12,441 nt of DNA from B8-G4 sp033720735 (lineage in GTDB: Bacteria > Bacteroidota > Bacteroidia > Chitinophagales > Saprospiraceae), in the NCBI GenBank assembly GCA_033720735.1, contig JAWWBX010000107.1, forward strand, positions 1-12,441. Reading direction: 5' to 3'. Of this stretch, positions 12,108 through 12,441 are shown in pieces; position 1 is the stretch's first letter; each line of letters begins with the position of its first letter. The notes beneath the pieces are model-generated. The model saw only the letters and a program-made list of their open reading frames with translations. It did no database searches and was not told the DNA's origin. The position numbers were made by a program, and so were the translations under genes.

Positions 12108-12441
12108 ATGAAACACATTCTCATCACTGGCGTCTCGACCGGCATTGGACGGCATGCTGCCGATCATTTTGCCTCAAATGGATGGAAGGTTTTCGGATCG
12201 GTCAGGTCCCTTGATGACGTGGCCGGCCTTGTCACGCAGCATGGCTCCCGTTTCGTTCCCGTCGTCATGGATGTGACGCAGCCAGACCAGGTCGATCAGG
12301 CCGCCCGGCAGGTGGCCGGGATCCTCGCGGGTTCCAAACTGGACGTCCTGGTCAATAATGCCGGCATCGCCACGTTTGGTCCTCTCATCCATGTCCCGCT
12401 TGAGGTGTTCGACTATCAATTGCGTGTCAATGTACATGGTG
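12108..12441 (+). CDS. Short-chain dehydrogenase/reductase, N-terminal part (cut by window end)
   Basis: The first 111 residues of a classical short-chain dehydrogenase. The Rossmann nucleotide-binding motif TGVSTGIG is at 7-14, an acidic D55 (VMDVTQ) is where the adenine ring is usually contacted, the structural NNAG motif is at 83-86, and the helix asparagine N108 (RVNVHG) is present. The basic R33 after the second strand (GSVRSL) favours NADP(H) over NAD(H), a rule of thumb only. The catalytic Ser-Tyr-Lys triad lies beyond the window, so substrate and activity cannot be judged. The start is supported by the tight fit of the motif to the N-terminus (MKHILITG). It is divergent from the phosphoesterase. 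Confidence 0.93.
   Translation, partial: MKHILITGVSTGIGRHAADHFASNGWKVFGSVRSLDDVAGLVTQHGSRFVPVVMDVTQPDQVDQAARQVAGILAGSKLDVLVNNAGIATFGPLIHVPLEVFDYQLRVNVHG

Overview
The window reads as an ordinary, gene-dense chromosomal stretch of a moderately GC-rich member of the Bacteroidota. A Saprospiraceae-like relative is a reasonable guess, but this is inference. The evidence is a DUF6794 protein, a GWxTD-domain protein, a stand-alone HsdR_N-type nuclease beside holA, a surE/lpxB cluster and a topA whose C-terminal region carries no zinc-finger cysteines. Start codons also lack clear Shine-Dalgarno sequences, and TAnnTTTG boxes (the Bacteroidota -7 promoter element) lie just upstream of many of them. 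I see no tRNA, rRNA, insertion sequence, integrase, phage gene or CRISPR array. No gap between genes exceeds about 211 bp.

Layout. 1-894 (+) is an unrecognised protein whose 3' end overlaps, by 116 nt, a small PD-(D/E)xK nuclease of the type I restriction HsdR N-terminal family (779-1249, +). That nuclease converges on, and overlaps by 28 nt, holA, the DNA polymerase III delta subunit (1222-2250, -). A 211-bp divergent region then leads into a plus-strand operon: surE (2462-3241), a small three-helix membrane protein (3238-3576), lpxB (3623-4738) and a conserved unknown protein (4725-5375). topA (5392-7935, -) converges on it. Next come a secreted DUF6794 protein (8046-8573, -) and a divergent 92-residue membrane protein (8648-8925, +). 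The latter converges, with 5 nt between the stop codons, on a GWxTD-domain protein (8931-10370, -). That protein is coupled by an ATGA overlap to a small lipocalin-like lipoprotein (10367-10741, -). A membrane-anchored metallophosphoesterase (10777-12030, -) and a divergent short-chain dehydrogenase, cut by the window end (12108 onward, +), complete the window.

Functionally this is mostly housekeeping: replication (holA), DNA topology (topA), lipid A synthesis (lpxB), nucleotide phosphatase (surE) and envelope proteins. I did not find a convincing new defence or mobile system. The most notable observations are (i) repeated TAnnTTTG-like boxes 4-8 nt before start codons, suggesting leaderless or near-leaderless mRNAs; (ii) a stem-loop at 8915-8942 built from both stop codons of a convergent gene pair; (iii) an anomalous 116-nt overlap between the unknown first gene and the nuclease; and (iv) several conserved-looking unknown proteins in the lpxB and GWxTD neighbourhoods.
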